The position numbers and the translations under genes are program-made. Shown here piece by piece: positions 32,298-42,305 of a stretch of 64,000 nucleotides of DNA. The notes below the pieces were generated by a model that was not told the origin of the DNA, made no database searches, and saw nothing but the letters and a program-made list of their open reading frames with translations. The DNA comes from Muscardinus avellanarius (lineage: Eukaryota > Chordata > Mammalia > Rodentia > Gliridae): positions 28,614,821 to 28,678,820 of the forward strand of contig OY726563.1 in NCBI GenBank assembly GCA_963383645.1, in the 5' to 3' direction. The number at the start of each line of letters is the position of its first letter. The stretch's first letter is position 1.

Positions 32298-33350
32298 GCC
32301 AATTTTAAAAGAGCTAACCTAAGAATAATAGGCATAGAGGAGGGAATAGAAGGTGAAACTAAAGGGGTCAATAATATTTTCAAAGAAGTAATATCAGAAA
32401 AATTTCTAAAAATAGACAAATAGGTTGGCACACAGGTACAGAAAATCCCCTTTAGAAATATCAGAGAAAAAGTTTACCACACTACCATTCAGTAAAACTG
32501 ACTAATATAGAGGCCAAGAAGAGAATCTTAAAGGCAACAAAAGTGAAAGACCAAGTGATATTCAGAGGCAAATCAGCTAGACTCATTCGAGACTTTCCAA
32601 GTAAAGTCATGAAATCCAGGAGAGCCTGCAGCAGCATATTCCAAATTCTGAAATAAAACAACTTGCCACTCCAAATTTTCTACCCAGCAAAAATCTCTCA
32701 GATTTGACTGGGAAATAAAAATATGACATGATAAACAGGAGTTGAAATAATTTATATCTTCCAAACCAGCACTAGAAAAAATATTCAAGGAGATTAAATA
32801 CAAAAAAAATAATAATAATAAATGCCAGAACCAGAGAAACAATTTCCATCAAACAAACAAGAAAAGAAGAACAAACATTACCTCAAACAGAAGTTAAAAT
32901 TCAAAATATAAGTAATTAAAAATAATTTTTCAATAATTGCACTGAATATAAATGGCTTCAGCTCACCTAGAAAAAGATATAAGGTAGCAAAATGATTTAA
33001 AAACCAGAAGCCACCTTAATGCTGCCTGAAGAAACAAGTGAATATAGTCATAAAGAAGGGCTGGGGCAAGTTAATCCATGCCAATGGAACCTGAAAAGCA
33101 GGAGTAGCAACAATGATGTCAGACAAATTAGACTTTAAGCCTAAGCTTATCAGAAGAGACAAAGGAGGTCAGTTTTTAATTTTTTTCTGGTAAAAGAAAC
33201 AATACAGTAAGAGAAAATAATGATAATTAATATTTATACCCCAAACATAGGTGCAGCCACTTTCACAAAACAAACTCTTTGTGCCATTAAGTCACACATA
33301 GATCCTAATACAATAATAATGGGAAACTTCAACATTCCTCAATAAAAATT
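32298..33350 (+). mobile_element. L1 with 5' inversion: sense ORF1 / ORF2-start segment
   Basis: Begins in ORF1 (TTTTAAAAGAGCTAACCTAA, compare 931-950), passes the C-terminal domain (GTGATATTCAGAGGCAAATC), inter-ORF and the endonuclease start (ATGTCAGACAAATTAGACTT), ending near 33350. Stops throughout. Confidence 0.8.
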
Positions 33351-34344
33351 GGTAAGTACAAAATATCACCAGATATTTACTATTGTTTAGAAAAGAAAAG
33401 TAGATAGCAAAATATCGATCTCAGCTAGGTAGAATTAGTGGTGAATGCTTTAAGTGGACATAATGATTTATTTCATATTGATTAAAAACTTGGTTAAAGA
33501 AATCACAATGAATTTAAATATTTTGACCCCAGGAATCTGTCTTTAAAATACTTAAAGCTAAATACAAATAATTATTTTAAGAATAAATTAATCAATTTGC
33601 CATCTTAGTAGAATATGAATGTGCATTTTAAAATAATAGATCAAGTAGAGAAAAATGTACCTAATGATATAGAAGTTTTAAATAGCATAATTAAGAAAAG
33701 TGAGAATTCAGAATAAAGAATTTTCAAATGTGCTTAGAAAAATCAATATTGTAAATAACTCTAAACAACCTTTAAAAATAAAAAGGGAAATAAGTTCTGT
33801 ATTTTATATTCATTCAATGCAATATAATATAAATGCAAAATAGAATAGACTCTAAATTACACTTTTAAATAAGTTATAATAAAAGCATAAATGATAAGAT
33901 ATTTAAAACTAATTATAATATAAATTAGTATTAATATGTAGATGAGGAATGGTAAAAATAATTTATATCAAAAATTCTAATTAAAATAAAAGAATTAAAG
34001 ACAATATGTGGCCCAAACAAATTTATGTTAAAAGCAATACATGCATATTAAAACATATTTATAATATATAAAGCAGAAAAGTAAATATTAGAAAGATCAA
34101 CAAGTGAGTTACTGAACAATAATTTATAAGGGATACACAAGTTTTTCTCTGAAAAAATGTGAAAGATTAACAGAATAAAAGATAATTTTATGTTTATTTT
34201 AAAAACAGAGATGAAGATAATTTCATGTTTATTTTGAATGCAGAGATGAAGGGAGAGAGAACAAAAACAAACACATATAATAATAAATCACACCAACAAT
34301 TATGAGAATTACTATAAATTTAAAATGATTCTTTCCTTTGTGAA
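33351..34344. other. Very AT-rich sequence
   Basis: About 1 kb, strongly A-rich on the plus strand. No gene or clear repeat family. A short near-duplicate pair (GAGATGAAGATAATTTCATG near 34208 and a GAGATGAAGG-containing repeat about 34 bp later) is present. Confidence 0.4.
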
Positions 34345-34446
34345 GTATGAATTTATTTCACTTGGTTATTTTTTTGATTGGGTTATTGTTTTCTTAGTGT
34401 TGATTTTCATGAGTTCTCTGAATATTCTAGATATTTGTCCTTCAAA
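34345..34446 (-). mobile_element. L1 5'-inverted fragment (antisense part)
   Basis: 'ttttttgattgggttattg', TTCATGAGTTCTCTGAATAT TCTAG is antisense ORF2; it abuts the sense L1 at 34450. Confidence 0.7.
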
Positions 34447-34449
34447 GAA

Positions 34450-35110
34450 TGAAAGTAAATGTACCATATAATATTACCAGTAATAATAGCAGTAATAGTA
34501 AAATATACCATATAATCTGCCAGTAATATTATTTCTGGGTACTTATCCCCCAAAAAGGAAATCAAACTCCCAGACTAATGCATGTGTATCTATGTTTTTA
34601 GCTGTTCAATTCACAATTGCCAAACTATGGAACCAGTCAAAATGTCCATCAATGGATGAATGGATTACAAAACTGTGAGATATGTACACAATGAAATTTG
34701 CTCAGCCAAAAAAGAAGACCAAAATTATGCCATTTGAAGGACAATGGATCGAACTGGAGAACATTTGCTAAGTTAGATTAGTCAGTCACAAAAAGTAAAA
34801 AATCAGATGCTTTTTCTAATGTGCAGAAGCTACAAAGAAAATGGAAATTCTAGATGAAGGAGAAAAAAAACCTTAGATGAGCATATAAGGCAACCTAACA
34901 GAGGATAATTGGAGAAGGGAAGAGGGAAATTTCCTAATGTACATTTACAAACATATCAAAGTCAATAACTAAGCCAAACATGAGAAAGAGTGAAGGGAAG
35001 GAGGGCATGGGGAAGAAATTGGGGAAGGGCTAAATGAGTTATATGTGCATGTATGCCTCTATCATCTTATACTCTATTAAGATATATGATTATAATGCAC
35101 CAATAAAAAT
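34450..35110 (+). mobile_element. L1 3' end, sense (twin-primed with 34345-34446)
   Basis: ORF2 end ('ctatggaaccagtcaaaatgtcc', 'ggattacaaaactgtgagat') and full 3'UTR: GTCAATAACTAAGCCAAACA, 'tgtgcatgtatgcctctatc', ATAATGCACCAATAAAAATA at the 3' end. Confidence 0.8.
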
Positions 35111-35460
35111 AATAATTCCTTTTATTACAACAAGGTTTGTAAAAATTTAGAGAAAAAATATTTTTCTGATATAAGTTACTCAAATATAGGCCAAATTGAT
35201 AAGGGTTAATATGTAAATGTGACAATATAGAAAAACTTTTTTGTTTGATCAAAAGAAATACAAAGTTAAAACTTCCTTGTAAGAAAGAAAATATTTGTGA
35301 CCTATTTAGCCAAGATAGTTATAATACACTGAGAAATGTATTCAGCTACATGAGAAAAAGATGATAAAATTGAATTCCATAAGGACAAGTATTATGCATT
35401 TGCTTGAAGAACGTGATCATGAAGAAATTAGTAGAAGTTCTCAAAGGACCAATACGCCTC
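35111..35460. other. AT-rich unique sequence (ERV-B 3' flank)
   Basis: No gene recognised. Ends at the poly(T) of ERV-B. Confidence 0.4.
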
Positions 35461-35470
35461 TTTTTTTTTT

Positions 35471-35580
35471 GACAGTTGCTGAAGATTTAAAGAAGTTTAT
35501 TAGAAAGATAGAAATACAGAAAGTAGAAATACATCCCCATGCCAAAATGGCATGAGGGGGTGACTCAAAATGAATACACC
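35471..35580 (-). repeat. ERV-B 3' R region with polyadenylation site
   Basis: 110 bp, ending (minus sense) GCAACTGTC directly before poly(A). AATAAA on the minus strand at 35501-35496. Confidence 0.9.
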
Positions 35581-35998
35581 AAAGGGATTACATGTGAACT
35601 GGACTTTTTATACCCATAACCTCCATCTTGTTTACGTAATTCTGACGTAGTGAACATCCCTGTAAGGCACCTCCCCCAGCAAGATGTGGCAAGGTGTCTT
35701 TCATGAAGGGCAAGGTCAAACTCTGCTCCATCCTCCCTAGATCATCATGTGGATCTGTCTTTAGATAAAGGCCTAGTTTTCCTCTCTTAAGATCTGTCTT
35801 TAGATAGAGACAGGCCTAGTTCTCCTCTCCTATGGACTTGTTAATCACCTTTAGCTAGGTTAATTTACATTGGAATAGTTGCCTGCTTTTAGGCAGAAAC
35901 CAAGTCCTTGCACAGACTTGCCCCTCACCCAATTTTTGAAATATATTAATAATCATAGCTTTCTCAAATTTTCCTAGGCCATTCCCAATACTGGTACA
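35581..35998 (-). promoter_or_regulatory. ERV-B U3 promoter region
   Basis: 418 bp between the polypurine tract and R, beginning TGTACCAG in transcription sense. TATAAAAA at 35612-35605 is correctly placed for initiation at the first base of R. A near-perfect direct repeat lies at 35752-35786 and 35791-35829 (plus strand GATCTGTCTTTAGATA ... GGCCTAGTT), the kind of duplication seen in retroviral enhancers. Confidence 0.8.
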
Positions 35999-36009
35999 TT
36001 TCCCCCTTT
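35999..36009 (-). promoter_or_regulatory. ERV-B polypurine tract
   Basis: AAAGGGGGAAA immediately upstream of U3 on the minus strand. Confidence 0.85.
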
Positions 36010-36680
36010 GTCTAGTAACTTCCTAACACCTGTCAGGCCAAAGGTAGATACAGAAAATAAATTTTGACATTTACGATTGTACAAACATTTAACATGAGCT
36101 CATTTCCTATTAATTTTCCTTATTTCTATTGCATGAATGAACCCTTCAGCAAAGGAATAAGGACGTCGAGTCATTCATAAACTGCTTCAAGCTGTACAGG
36201 GGCGAGCTTTAGGGTAACATTCATGCATGTAGTTGGCATGGGGGAATTAGATGGGTCCATGTCGTGTGCATCTATGACGATCCAAAGGGCCTTGGTAGAT
36301 GTCTGTCAGGTTCTGTCTGTCAGAAAGCTTTGACCCTATGAGACAATACTCAATACAGGTTAACCATGAAAACCTAAACATAGCACTTAAATGAGAAATT
36401 AAAACCTGTTTTGCTGACTCAGGCTGAAACACACACAAGTGGGATGTATTAAGTTTATTTTGCACCACATGAATCCAGAAATTAGTACTGTGGAGACCTG
36501 AAATAGGCTTTAGAATAAAGAATTTAGATGATTTGATGAGTGCCAGGTCACCTGGACAAAACAGAATTTACCCTTTTAAGACCTGTTGATATTTAGCTAA
36601 TTGGGTAATATAGTCTGTTAATATTTGAGAGTCTGTCTAAGACTATGAAGATGTCACTTTAAAATCTATTGTTTCCTGAG
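36010..36680 (-). pseudogene. ERV-B 3' interior, env position, unrecognised
   Basis: Lies between the integrase remnant and the polypurine tract, where env is expected. The longest frame (36468-36247, 73 codons) has no Env hallmark that I can see. Confidence 0.3.
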
Positions 36681-36689
36681 GACTGGGGA

Positions 36690-37420
36690 TGCCAGGCACA
36701 GTGTAAATTAAAATTTATTTTAAGAGCTTGCATGATTTCTTAGGTGAGTTCTGATTTAAATGCTGGTCCATTACCACTCTAATGAGTGGGGAACTCCAAA
36801 ACAAAGAATAATTTCTAAGAGTAAAACCCTTACAACCTCCTGGGCCATTTCTGATTTATAAGCAAAAGCTTAAACCCATCCTGTAAAGGTATCGACTAAA
36901 ACTAACATTACCTGATGGCTTTTATTTCCAGGCATGTGAGTGAAATCAAGCTGTCAGTCTTTACCTGGATATGTGCCCCTTGATTGCTTTCCTGGTGGGC
37001 TTAACAAGCTATTTTTAGGGTTAACTCTAAGACCAATTTTACATTTTAGCACAATATGACTCAGAGTTTGTTGTAACTTTATATTACATCCTTGCTGCTG
37101 GGCGTTTGCGCTTTCCTCTTGGGAATACACTAGTCTCACATCAGGCAGCAGTACCTTTCCCACAGGACAGGGCAGAGTGTCTGACATGAATGGCTGGCAG
37201 CCTCTTGTGTTGCTCTATTGGCTAAGTTATTACCCTGAGAAACAAGGTCTGTTTCCCTTTGATGAGCCTGTATACTGTACTCCTTCCTTTACAAAAGCAC
37301 TGCCATCAGTAAATAATTTCTCATCAGGGTTTTAGAAGAGGCCTGTCTGAAAGATCTGGTCTAGGAGCCCAGAGATGGGCTAATGTTTTCTCACAGGAAT
37401 GGACCAGGCCCTTGGAATCC
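36690..37420 (-). pseudogene. ERV-B pol remnant: RNase H and integrase
   Basis: Minus-strand reading across broken frames shows the RNase H motif TDGS (37310-37299, in the context LFTDGSAF). Downstream are integrase-core phrases: DFTH-PG (about 36950-36930) and VDTFTGW (about 36900-36880), followed by a decayed segment in the position of the second catalytic aspartate (about 36780). The style is gammaretrovirus-like. Stops and frameshifts make it non-functional. Reverse transcriptase and protease upstream are absent. Confidence 0.65.
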
Positions 37421-37639
37421 TTAGGCAAAAAGGTGCTATGTTTGACCTCTCCATAAAGATAGCCTGGTATTTAAGAATATGACTATCTGACAGCCCCCAA
37501 TGTCTCTTGGATGTTAATAAGCTTCATAGGTCATGAGGGGTTTGTACCATGAGGGGTCACCCTAATGTTAGTTTTGGGCATCCAGAATCAAAATCCCTGC
37601 TTCTGCCATTGCCCTGAGACATGCTGGCCATCCACTGGC

Positions 37640-38480
37640 CACAAAATCAATTTTCTTTTAATAATCTATCTTTATTACATATGCAAACAAACATACCACA
37701 AACCCTCTGCAACTTAACACAAACCTTCTGCCAACTTGCTTTAACCCTCTTGATTTTTTTTTATCCTAGTCCTTTCTTTCCCATTTGGGACAATATTAGG
37801 ATAAAACTTACAAACAAACAAATATTCCACCAATACTTTAAATCTTACTTTAACCCTCTGGTTTTTCTATCCTGGTCCTTTGTTTCCCATTTCGGACAAT
37901 CAGGATAAACCTTACAACATGCTTTCCTAGTCTCACAACATTTCCTTTCTCTGTATTTACCAACATATAAAGAAATACACCTATAGTCTCTCTAAATCTG
38001 TCTTTTGTTGTTACATACAAACAAACCCCCAAAAAGCATACCATTTAATAATGTTGTTCATATACCAGCAATTTAAAAAAAAACCATTTAAAAGACTTAA
38101 GTGTTACTTTAAACCTCATGAAGTTAAGAGCATTTTAAAGCGTTGCATTTGGCATTTTATTAACTCAATTGAACTATAGATCACATGGAAAAATTAAGAC
38201 ATTAGTTAAATATCACTAGCACCTTAAAACCTTAATTTTGAAAAAGGAATAATATTAAAGACAATGCATATCTTATTTGACCACACACCTTAAAAACTGT
38301 ATTGTAAATTACCGCAGAAATCCATGATATCATGAAAGCATCCCTAGTGTCTTAAAACATTGATTTTGTCAAAGAAAATAACTTTATTTAACCACATCTC
38401 ACAGGAGTCTAAGGACAACTTTTCTGAAGTTACCATTTTAGCTAAGACTGATTGAGATTAAAAAATATGTATTTTTTGAG
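37640..38480 (-). repeat. ERV-B non-coding AT-rich interior with direct repeats
   Basis: The plus-strand sequence TAACCCTC ... TCCTAGTCCTTTCTTTCCC ... AGGATAAAACTTACAA near 37741-37813 is repeated with changes at about 37852-37918. The rest is AT-rich and non-coding. Confidence 0.6.
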
Positions 38481-38693
38481 CAGTAACTTTAGTGTAGACA
38501 GCAAAAAGGAAAAAAAAAAAAAACTTTTGTTAGCAGAGGAGCTGAATTCTCTGGTGTGGCTAAGAATGGGAGAATGAGAAAGGTCATTCTGGATGTAGGG
38601 GTGCTGGAAAGCAGGCTGGAATAAGCGCTTTCCCCCCAGCATGAGAAGTTAACTAGAGAAGTCTTCTTCCATATTAGGATTAGAAATAAGGTA

Positions 38694-38993
38694 TTAAAAT
38701 ATATAGTTAAGATATAGAAGTAAGGTAGGATTGGAAACAGAATGAAGATCCATAAGCCCAGCTGCCCAGGTTGCAGGATTCAAGGACCAGGGCAGGGGAC
38801 CCACCAGGTCAAAGCCTCTAATCTCCAGTTTGCTGGCCAAGGTCTTCATAAATGGGACCCCATCCCCATATCTCTGAGCTAGATCAGCAAACAAGGCCAG
38901 GCTAATCTGCTCTCCAGGCAGATTCTTCAGTGCAGAGATAAGCCTGGCCCAGCCAAGGTGGGTGGGAAAGGCAGCCCTAGGGAATGAGAACAC
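38694..38993 (-). CDS. Unidentified 99-codon frame inside ERV-B
   Basis: Not recognised. The translated frame includes GWARLISALKNLPGEQ, LALFADLAQRYGDGVPFMK and GFDLVGPLPWSLNPATW, a balanced, protein-like composition in contrast to the low-complexity neighbours. Just upstream on the same strand is a polypyrimidine run ending CCCTAG, which resembles a 3' splice site, with the frame opening right after it. It is not an obvious Gag, Pol or Env motif. It could be a diverged viral segment or a captured cellular exon. The start codon is uncertain. Confidence 0.3.
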   Translation of the reverse strand: MFSFPRAAFPTHLGWARLISALKNLPGEQISLALFADLAQRYGDGVPFMKTLASKLEIRGFDLVGPLPWSLNPATWAAGLMDLHSVSNPTLLLYLNYIF

Positions 38994-39031
38994 ATAAAAT
39001 AAGGGATAGATAAGCAGTCCTTAGCAGGCTC

Positions 39032-39326
39032 TGACGTGTGTGGATGCATGTTTTAAAATGAATGGTTGTACTTGTTTGTCCTTGTATCTGATTGGTTGTA
39101 TTCTAAGGTTGGCAGGCTCGAACTTTTGGCGGGCTCTGACATGTGAAACCACTCCCTCATAGGGTTATAAAATTCAGAGTGTGGAGTGGAGAGGGGTCGA
39201 AACTCGACCCCTGGCTAGCCGGGACAGAGATGCAGCACAATAAACCTCACTTGCATTTTACATCTCTTGTGAGTCCTTCGATATTTGGGTTGGTGGGCGA
39301 TTCTCGGACCCTTCATGGACTCCGCA
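39032..39326 (+). mobile_element. Solo LTR of a class I (gamma-like) ERV, nested in ERV-B
   Basis: Plus-strand promoter/poly(A) module opposite to ERV-B: TATAAAA at 39166, a perfect stem-loop GGGGTCGA-AAC-TCGACCCC at 39193-39211 near the expected RNA start, AATAAA at 39239-39244, then a GT-rich U5. TG...CA ends and flanks GGCTC (39027-39031) / GGCTA (39327-39331) suggest a 5-bp duplication with one change. Boundaries are tentative. Confidence 0.55.
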
Positions 39327-39331
39327 GGCTA

Positions 39332-41548
39332 AATCTTGAGTAAAGAGATGGGTCAGAGCTGGCCTGTTAAGCCCCCCCACCCTGGCTAAGCTTTTGGATC
39401 TTGGGCCAGGAAAGAAGGGCAATGCCTTAGAACTGGCCTCTGAGATCTCACTGCGTGATCACCTAAGGCTTTTAGTCAACTCAAGTTTTGGTAATTTACT
39501 GGGAACTTAGGTCTGAGGACTCCAGTTCCCTTTGGAACTGGAGGCACTCAGCCATTTAATGGTCCCCCTTTGCACCGTGAGCCAGGCCTCAGAGGGCCTA
39601 TTTGGCCTCCTGGTTGAGAGCACTACTCCAGAGATGCCCTTGCTCTCCACCCTGAAACAGACTTGAGCCTAGGCTTCTGTGCTCAGCCAGAATTCTTAAA
39701 TGGCTTTGCCCATCTTTCTTTCCCTTTTCAAGTCCCTGTTAAACGAAATTGGCAGCCTGCAGTCTGAGGATGGCCTCGCCAACACCTATTGTTTGAGTGC
39801 AGTGATGTAGCCTTACACTCAACCCTTAAGAAAGAACTGCATATGAACAGATTGAACTTTAAACTCTCCTCCCCATGCGACTATAGCCAAGGCTGTCACA
39901 GTTGTCTCAATCCTGCAGTCATTAAAAAATCTGGGTGGTCTCTGAAGTTAAAGAACAGCTGAAGATAAGCTACTTTATACCACCCTGGCTGGGCCACGTG
40001 TCTTTGTTCCCCAGCGCATACTGTAGCCATACTTGGGTGCAGAAAAAAAACAACATGAGAGCTTCCTTAGCATTTGGGATCCAGCTTTTTCCTCCACGTT
40101 GGAGAACAAATGCGAGTGGATATACAGCCCTTACTTTGGATTGCTGGGATCCCCCTTGAGAGAGACAGGGTGTGGTTTTAGTGCCTGTCTAGGCAAGTTT
40201 GCCTCCAACTTCCTAGAGCCTCCCACTTTAAAACCTGATGAACCTAGCATTTAGGATATTGCTGGAATCTTATTCCCTGCACTACTAAAGCCAGTGGTCC
40301 AGCTGGGGGCATCCAGTATGGACTGCATGGAGGAGTTTAGTGGTGTCACTGTCCACCAGAAAGCTAGTCCAAGCTTGGAGTTTTAGCCAACTCCCTCCTG
40401 CCTTGGGAACTGCTTTTACTGTGCCTGTCCTTTCTCTCAGTGACGTTTTCTAGCTGAAAAGATTGCCATTTTCAACAAAATCTTATTAACTTGCTTCCCT
40501 GTAACTATTTCAATTTCTGAGAGGCCTAAGAATCCCAACCTTCCAGTGGTCGGGCGTGGCCTCCTACTGAGCTGCCTCCTCCCTGAGGGCTTTCTTTCCT
40601 GAGGGCTTTTATTATGCAAATAGAGCTGTAGCTGCCTATTGAATGCCAGACAAGGACTCCTGGGTGTGGCCATTCACCCAGCAGACCTGCATGGCTAAAA
40701 CTTTTACCTGTTTTTTTTTTTTTTTTTAGCTTTTGGAAAAGCTTACCTATTATGGCTTCCACTAGTTGCCGGTGACTACGACCTGCCATAGCGACCAACA
40801 GGGTGCACGTGGCCACAGTTCCTAATGGCCACACTTCCTAGACCCTGCCGCTAAAAACAAACTAGCTTATCTCCCTAGAACTGGTTTTTAACCAACGAAA
40901 AAAACTTACTACCATTTGCTGGCTTGCATCTCCTGTTTGGGGAGCTTTTTCTGTCCATTTACCCTCCTTCAGCTTATTGCCCTAGAACCTGTTTCCCATT
41001 GTGGGGGGGGGGGGGGGAACACACACACAAAAAAAACTCACTGCTATTTAGAAATGGGTGCTGGCTAGTGTCTTCCTGTTTGGGAATTTTTTCTGGAGGT
41101 GGGCCATGGGCATTTCTCTTAGATTTAACCTTGTATAGGGATTTTAAAAGTGTCCCATCTGTGATGTGGGCAGAATAGATGGGTACTCATTGGCCCTAAC
41201 AAGCTTATGCTATTTAAAGGAATTTCTTCCTGGAGGGGATTTGGCTGCAGGCTACTCCCTTGGTTGGGGGTTCCCCACGAGCCAGAATTGCCTCCCAGAC
41301 GCTGGATGATTATGGTCATTCTGGGGGGAACTCCTTATTGCTCCAGGAAGGTACATACCTTTTGGGGTACAGTGGTACTAGGACCACCAACGAGATGCCC
41401 TGGAAGTCACTTTCAGAGATGCCATGATGTAAAGGCTTCTTTAAAGCTTAACAGCTCACCAGCTGGAGCTAAAACTGCTGCTGTTCCTCACTGGCCCACT
41501 GGACAAAAAACCCCATGAAAAATACAGAGCCATGTGCGCCATGTTGTC
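39332..41548 (-). other. ERV-B long leader, no gag recognised
   Basis: 2.2 kb between the PBS and the rest. Minus-strand frames are short. A direct repeat lies at about 40862-40952 and 40971-41098 (plus strand CTTATCTCCCTAGAACTGG / CTTATTGCCCTAGAACCTG; CCTGTTTGGGGAGC / CCTGTTTGGGAATT). A G15 run occurs near 41001-41016. It resembles the long non-coding leaders of defective, helper-dependent retroelements. Confidence 0.5.
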
Positions 41549-41566
41549 CCAAGACGTTGGGCGCCA
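41549..41566 (-). promoter_or_regulatory. ERV-B primer binding site (tRNA-Lys type)
   Basis: TGGCGCCCAACGTCTTGG on the minus strand, four bases after U5. The first 13 bases match the tRNA-Lys1,2-type PBS. Confidence 0.8.
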
Positions 41567-41570
41567 AAAA

Positions 41571-41735
41571 TGTTACGGTTTGGGAGAATATGGTTTGAGA
41601 AAACTCTTCCCTGGGAACCCCTGCGAGGGTCCCGAGCACACTTTCCCCCAACCCATAACAAAAGCCAAAAACGACCCAAAACAGAAAATTACCGTGGGTT
41701 CTTGTCCTAAGCTAAGAATAAATATGCATAGCTTG
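41571..41735 (-). mobile_element. ERV-B U5
   Basis: 165 bp from the PBS spacer to R, ending ACA in transcription sense (plus strand TGTTACGG). Present only at the 5' end of the element. Confidence 0.85.
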
Positions 41736-41845
41736 GACAGTTGCTGAAGATTTAAAGAAGTTTATTAGAAAGATAGAAATACAGAAAATAGAAATACAGA
41801 CCCATGCCAAAATGACATGAGGGGGTGACTCGAAATGAATACACC
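41736..41845 (-). repeat. ERV-B 5' R region
   Basis: 110 bp, 105 identical to the 3' R. Its outer edge (41845) coincides with the predicted transcription start; host-like sequence follows at once. Confidence 0.9.
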
Positions 41846-42091
41846 CTAGAGAGATGTTTAAGATCACAGATAAGAAGAGAAATATATATTCATGTTTTCC
41901 CATCACTAAGTGGTATATTTTTAAAGATTGACAATTTGCCAAAGAGGTAAGAATATGCTGACTCTCAGAAACTGTTTATTTAATTTGAAACAGCCCTTAA
42001 AGGAGGCGTTGATAAAACTCCTTATCATTTTAAGTGTGTGTACATTGATCCAGCAATTCCAGCTATGAATATCCACCTTAAAAATTGCTCC

Positions 42092-42293
42092 TTTGCCGGG
42101 CGTGGTGGCGCACTCTTGTAATCCGGGCACTTGGGAGGCAGAGACAGGAGGATCGTGCAGGTTCGAAGCCAGACGCACTGGCTTAAGAGACCCTGTTTCC
42201 AAATAAAAATATAAAAAATAGGTCTGGGAGTGTATCCCGGAGGTAGAAGGGCTTCCAGGAACCTCAGTACCACAAGAAAAAAAAAAGAGAGAG
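42092..42293 (+). mobile_element. B1-dID SINE, type A
   Basis: Perfect target duplication AAAAATTGCTCC at 42080-42091 and 42294-42305. Type A middle CACTGGCTTAAGAGACCC. Confidence 0.93.
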
Positions 42294-42305
42294 AAAAATT
42301 GCTCC

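Larger units (their letters stand above)
35461..41845 (-). mobile_element. ERV-B: retroviral genomic RNA copy (R-U5-PBS...PPT-U3-R-poly(A))
   Basis: On the minus strand this reads R (41845-41736), U5 (41735-41571), PBS (41566-41549), a 5.5 kb interior, polypurine tract (36009-35999), U3 (35998-35581), R (35580-35471) and a 10-nt poly(A) (35470-35461). The two R copies are each 110 bp and differ at 5 sites. U3 is missing upstream and U5 is missing downstream, exactly as in a packaged viral RNA and unlike a provirus. AATAAA lies 25 nt before the poly(A), and a TATA box 32 nt before the R start. I found no clear target duplication. The interior has no intact gag, pol or env. Confidence 0.88.

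Noticed and set aside
38694..38993. Calling this frame a host gene exon outright
   Set aside because: I cannot name a matching protein and it lies inside a retroelement, so it is reported only as an unidentified frame.
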